Below are positions 4,497 to 7,228 of a stretch of DNA of 7,228 bases, piece by piece. The first letter of the stretch is position 1. Every line of letters begins with the position of its first letter. The position numbers were made by a program, and so were the translations under genes. The stretch lies in contig USGH01000129.1 in assembly GCA_900554225.1 (NCBI GenBank), positions 1 to 7,228 of the forward strand, in the 5' to 3' direction. The stretch comes from an uncultured Eubacteriales bacterium (GTDB lineage Bacteria; Bacillota; Clostridia; Oscillospirales; CAG-272). The notes beneath the pieces were generated by a model. That model was not told where the DNA came from. It ran no database searches and saw only the letters and a program-made list of their open reading frames with translations.

Positions 4497-7228
4497 ATGA
4501 AAAAACGACTGATATGGTGTGTCTGCGCGGTGTGTTTCGCACTGATCCTGATCTTTCCCTGCGCTGCGGTACTGTGTCAGGACGTTTATGTAGAAAAAGC
4601 GGCGCATCTTGCGGATTGGCTAGCGGCACTGCGCGATTCGCCCGTCCCCTTTTCCGAAAACGGTGCGAATATCGACGGCACTGCCTGGTACTACACAAGC
4701 GATGCGTCGGACGCAGCGATACTGGGCGACGGCGAACGACTGGCTGTGTCCGTCACGGAAGCTGCGGGCAGCGCAGTCTTTCGCTATACCGGGAATCTCC
4801 GGCTCAATCTTGCGCGTGCGCTGTCGTTCGGCGTGTATTTGACCGATGACAAGGAGAGCGCGCATACCTATACTGTCACAGTCACCTGTCGCGGCGGCGA
4901 CGGGGAGACGGTGTACCATGCAGAGGTTCCGGCAAATACGCGGAGCATCGTCCATTGTGCAGCGTCCGGTCTGCCCTCGACCCTCACGACCCTTACGCTG
5001 ACCGTCACCTATGCACCGGAGGATGCGCCGGAGCGGATCGAGCTGATGCCGCCGTGCCTGACCGATCGGGAGCCGTGGTATGTGACCCGGTATCTCGCAT
5101 CGGCATTCACGGAGGTGGTCGGTCATGCCCAGTGCGTCTCCGATGAGGGACTGTATCTCTTCCCGGACGCAAACGGAGACGTCACCGTGACTGCCGGGAT
5201 CGTGCAGACGGCGCAGACCTATCCATCCGGAGAGCGGGTTCTGAATCTGTTGCTTGACGGTGTGTCGGACGGCGGACAGCTGACCTGCTCCGTGACCGGT
5301 GAGAACGGCGAGACCATCTCCGCAAAAGCGGTGCGTGTCGCCGACGGAATGGTCTATCGGATCCCGATCGGCAATGCGGTGGAGGAGGGGGAGCTGTCGT
5401 GGCGTGCGTACACCCTCCGCTTTGAGGATGTCGTACCGGCGGACGGGGTGTCGTTCCTGGTCCGCTCCGTATCGGTCGGTGTATACGCGGAATCCGGGAC
5501 AGCGGGCGTATCCATTGTCGGGGGGCTTGAGAAGTATGCCCTGACGCTCGGCGGAAGCGCGGGGGACAGACAGCTCGATTGCAGCGGCAAGATCCGCCGG
5601 GAGCTTGTGCGCGAGTACAATAAGGATTCCATCGTGCTGCTTGCCCTGCCGGACGGGATCGATGGCGAGGTGCTGACCCTTGCTGCGGAACCGGTCGCCA
5701 ATACGTTCGATTTCCGGGTTGCCTTCGCACCGCTTCCCGAAAAGGCAGATACGTGGCTGTATACCGTGGCGATTCGCACAACGGATGCGGCGGGAGAAAC
5801 GCGATACCTCTATCTGACCAAACCCGCCTATTTCCAGAGCAGTGAGCCGACCGCGTCTACGGTATCCATGCTTGGACTGGAAAACGCCAGCGCGATGGGG
5901 GTCTACGAGTCGAACGTCTCCCATGTGATCGTGGATGTGCCGCTCAATACGCTGCTGACCATTCCGTTCGGTGAAAAGTCCGTGTTCTGCCGGCGCGGGG
6001 ATTCCGTTGTTTCCCTCAATCTCGATTTTCTCACACAGCTCGACGGCGACATTCCGTTTTACACAAAGGCGGGTCTGGAGATCTGGCTCCGCATCACATC
6101 CGACACACCGATCTCCGGTCTGACCTACGATTCTGTCGCCGCCGTATCCTATATGCCGCACCTTGCCGATACGCATGCGGAGGAGATGTACGGCGCGATC
6201 CTGTCGTTTCTGACGGAACGGTACAGCGGGATCGCCGGCTTCATTCTCGGACGTGGTCTGAACTGTGAAAAATACGTCGGCGCGCGGCTCACGGATACCG
6301 TTATGGAGGAGTTGGGGGAACTGGCGGCGTATACATATCGGGTGGCGTCTGCGAAATCTCAGGACATTATGATCGAGCTGCCCTATTCCGACGGCTACAC
6401 CTATGGCGGCGACGCTCTGCGCTGTCCGGATGCGGTGACGTACAATCCCGAGGGGGTTTGTGCGAAGGTCTCCGCCGCCATGGACGCGAAAGGCGATACC
6501 GCATGGCTCTTTGGCTGGTATTTCCACGAGGATACCTCCGCCGTTTCCGCTGTGACCAGTGCCGTCTCCGCTTCTCTCGGGGAGAATGATGCATTTTCCG
6601 GGATCGCGTATTTCTGGGAGCCGGACAATACACCGGGGGACAAGGCGAATCTGGTCGGGCGGTACGATGCGCTGGCCGCTTCCGTGAGCCGGGATAAGCC
6701 GCGCGCCGTAGTCCTGTCCCTGCGCCGGATCTATTCCGCGGTCGCCCAGAAGACCTACGCCGCGATCAACGGAATCGGTTCGGAGGAGCGCAGTGTCGTG
6801 AATCTGACCGCTGCGGTGGGAGATCTGGCAACGGAGCTTGTCGGGCGGATCCGCTTATGGGATTTTTCCGATCTGTACCACAACGACAACTGGCTGGCGG
6901 GCGGCGGAATCTCCTCCCTCATCACGGATTACAGCGCGACCTTTTCCGCCCATGACGATGCACAGGAACGGTCTCTGCAAAGCGTCATGCCCGTGGAGCG
7001 ATATGCCGATACGGACGAGGGCATTGCGGGCGGGATCCTGCTCGGCGACTTTGATATGCCTGTGGACTGCCGAAGCGTATCGGATCTGTGCTTCACCATT
7101 GCCGTGCGCGGAACAGATCGTCCGGTGACACTGGTCTTTCTCGTAGGCGCAGAGGACTGTCGGGCAGAGTATTCCATTGCGCCCATCACGGCAGACGGCG
7201 TGTATACCGTCCATTGCGACCTGACAGA
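4497..7228 (+). CDS. Large exported multidomain protein with a glycoside-hydrolase-like barrel segment (C-terminus beyond window edge)
   Basis: Open for 910 codons from the ATG at 4497 to the right edge with no stop. The N-terminus is MKKR followed by a hydrophobic stretch to about residue 27 (signal peptide or membrane anchor); no convincing lipobox is seen. Residues about 60-155 and 245-330, and the last part from about 860, are beta-rich and look like carbohydrate-binding-type beta sandwiches. Residues about 470-745 resemble a TIM barrel of the DUF5722/GH-A type: VIVDVPL at 477-483, LTERYSGIAGFILGRGLN ending at 589, MIELPYSDGYTYGG, WLFGWYFHED at 670-679 and IAYFWEPDN starting at 703. The position where such barrels usually carry Asn-Glu reads Arg586-Gly587 here, so catalysis is doubtful. 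Segment LWDFSDLYHNDNW (787-799) opens the C-terminal part. Co-transcribed with the GH95 gene, so probably acts on or binds glycans outside the membrane. The family assignment is tentative. Confidence 0.85.
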   Translation, partial: MKKRLIWCVCAVCFALILIFPCAAVLCQDVYVEKAAHLADWLAALRDSPVPFSENGANIDGTAWYYTSDASDAAILGDGERLAVSVTEAAGSAVFRYTGNLRLNLARALSFGVYLTDDKESAHTYTVTVTCRGGDGETVYHAEVPANTRSIVHCAASGLPSTLTTLTLTVTYAPEDAPERIELMPPCLTDREPWYVTRYLASAFTEVVGHAQCVSDEGLYLFPDANGDVTVTAGIVQTAQTYPSGERVLNLLLDGVSDGGQLTCSVTGENGETISAKAVRVADGMVYRIPIGNAVEEGELSWRAYTLRFEDVVPADGVSFLVRSVSVGVYAESGTAGVSIVGGLEKYALTLGGSAGDRQLDCSGKIRRELVREYNKDSIVLLALPDGIDGEVLTLAAEPVANTFDFRVAFAPLPEKADTWLYTVAIRTTDAAGETRYLYLTKPAYFQSSEPTASTVSMLGLENASAMGVYESNVSHVIVDVPLNTLLTIPFGEKSVFCRRGDSVVSLNLDFLTQLDGDIPFYTKAGLEIWLRITSDTPISGLTYDSVAAVSYMPHLADTHAEEMYGAILSFLTERYSGIAGFILGRGLNCEKYVGARLTDTVMEELGELAAYTYRVASAKSQDIMIELPYSDGYTYGGDALRCPDAVTYNPEGVCAKVSAAMDAKGDTAWLFGWYFHEDTSAVSAVTSAVSASLGENDAFSGIAYFWEPDNTPGDKANLVGRYDALAASVSRDKPRAVVLSLRRIYSAVAQKTYAAINGIGSEERSVVNLTAAVGDLATELVGRIRLWDFSDLYHNDNWLAGGGISSLITDYSATFSAHDDAQERSLQSVMPVERYADTDEGIAGGILLGDFDMPVDCRSVSDLCFTIAVRGTDRPVTLVFLVGAEDCRAEYSIAPITADGVYTVHCDLT

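Noticed and set aside
4497..4590. Lipoprotein lipobox at the Cys residues of the exported protein's N-terminus
   Set aside because: The residues before each Cys do not fit the lipobox pattern (small residue at -1, Leu-like at -3), so an ordinary signal peptide or anchor is more likely.
2055..4607. 850-codon open frame on the minus strand antisense to the GH95 gene
   Set aside because: It is a codon-bias shadow of a GC-rich gene. It has no ribosome-binding site or recognisable domain, it is Arg/Pro/His-rich, and it runs through the plus-strand promoter and the start of the next gene.
4620..6527. 635-codon open frame on the minus strand antisense to the large exported protein gene
   Set aside because: Same shadow pattern: low-complexity Arg/His-rich translation with no family match that I recognise, while the plus strand has a clear ribosome-binding site and signal segment.

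Overview
The window looks like chromosomal DNA from a moderately GC-rich Bacillota, probably a clostridial (Oscillospiraceae-like) gut or anaerobic lineage. This is inferred from near-consensus sigma-A-type promoters, strong AGGAG-type ribosome-binding sites, an rplM-rpsI operon with a short structured leader of the kind known for low-GC Gram-positives, and a cytoplasmic family GH95 glycosidase. No tRNA, rRNA, CRISPR array, insertion sequence or attachment site was recognised.

Layout. (1) Positions 1-671, minus strand: a gene cut by the left edge that encodes a conserved-looking, probably membrane-associated protein of unknown function. It is open for all 223 codons that can be seen. It has its own promoter (710-738, extended -10) and its own ribosome-binding site, and is visibly more AT-rich than the rest. 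(2) 845-880: an intrinsic terminator that closes the ribosomal operon and insulates it from gene 1. (3) 920-1781, minus strand: rpsI (S9) and, upstream of it, rplM (L13), 22 bases apart. They are driven by a perfect TTGACA-17-TATAAT promoter (1856-1884) through a roughly 70-base leader with a long hairpin that is a candidate autoregulatory L13 leader. (4) 1885-2171: a divergent control region. It holds A/T tracts upstream of the rplM promoter, a 20-base inverted repeat (2007-2026), and a plus-strand extended -10 promoter (2030-2058) with a roughly 107-base untranslated leader. (5) 2172-4457, plus strand: a full-length GH95 alpha-L-fucosidase/alpha-L-galactosidase-type enzyme with all key catalytic residues and no signal peptide. 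(6) 4497-7228, plus strand, cut by the right edge: a very large protein with an N-terminal signal or anchor segment, several beta-sandwich-like stretches and a central segment that resembles a glycoside-hydrolase TIM barrel.

How it fits together. The minus-strand half is housekeeping translation plus one foreign-looking gene. The plus-strand half appears to be a two-gene (or longer) glycan-related operon in which a large exported protein is co-expressed with a cytoplasmic fucosidase-type enzyme, possibly under a dedicated regulator that binds the inverted repeat. The two large edge-truncated genes are the least understood parts: the left one because its family has no known function, the right one because its barrel-like segment seems to lack the usual Asn-Glu acid/base motif.
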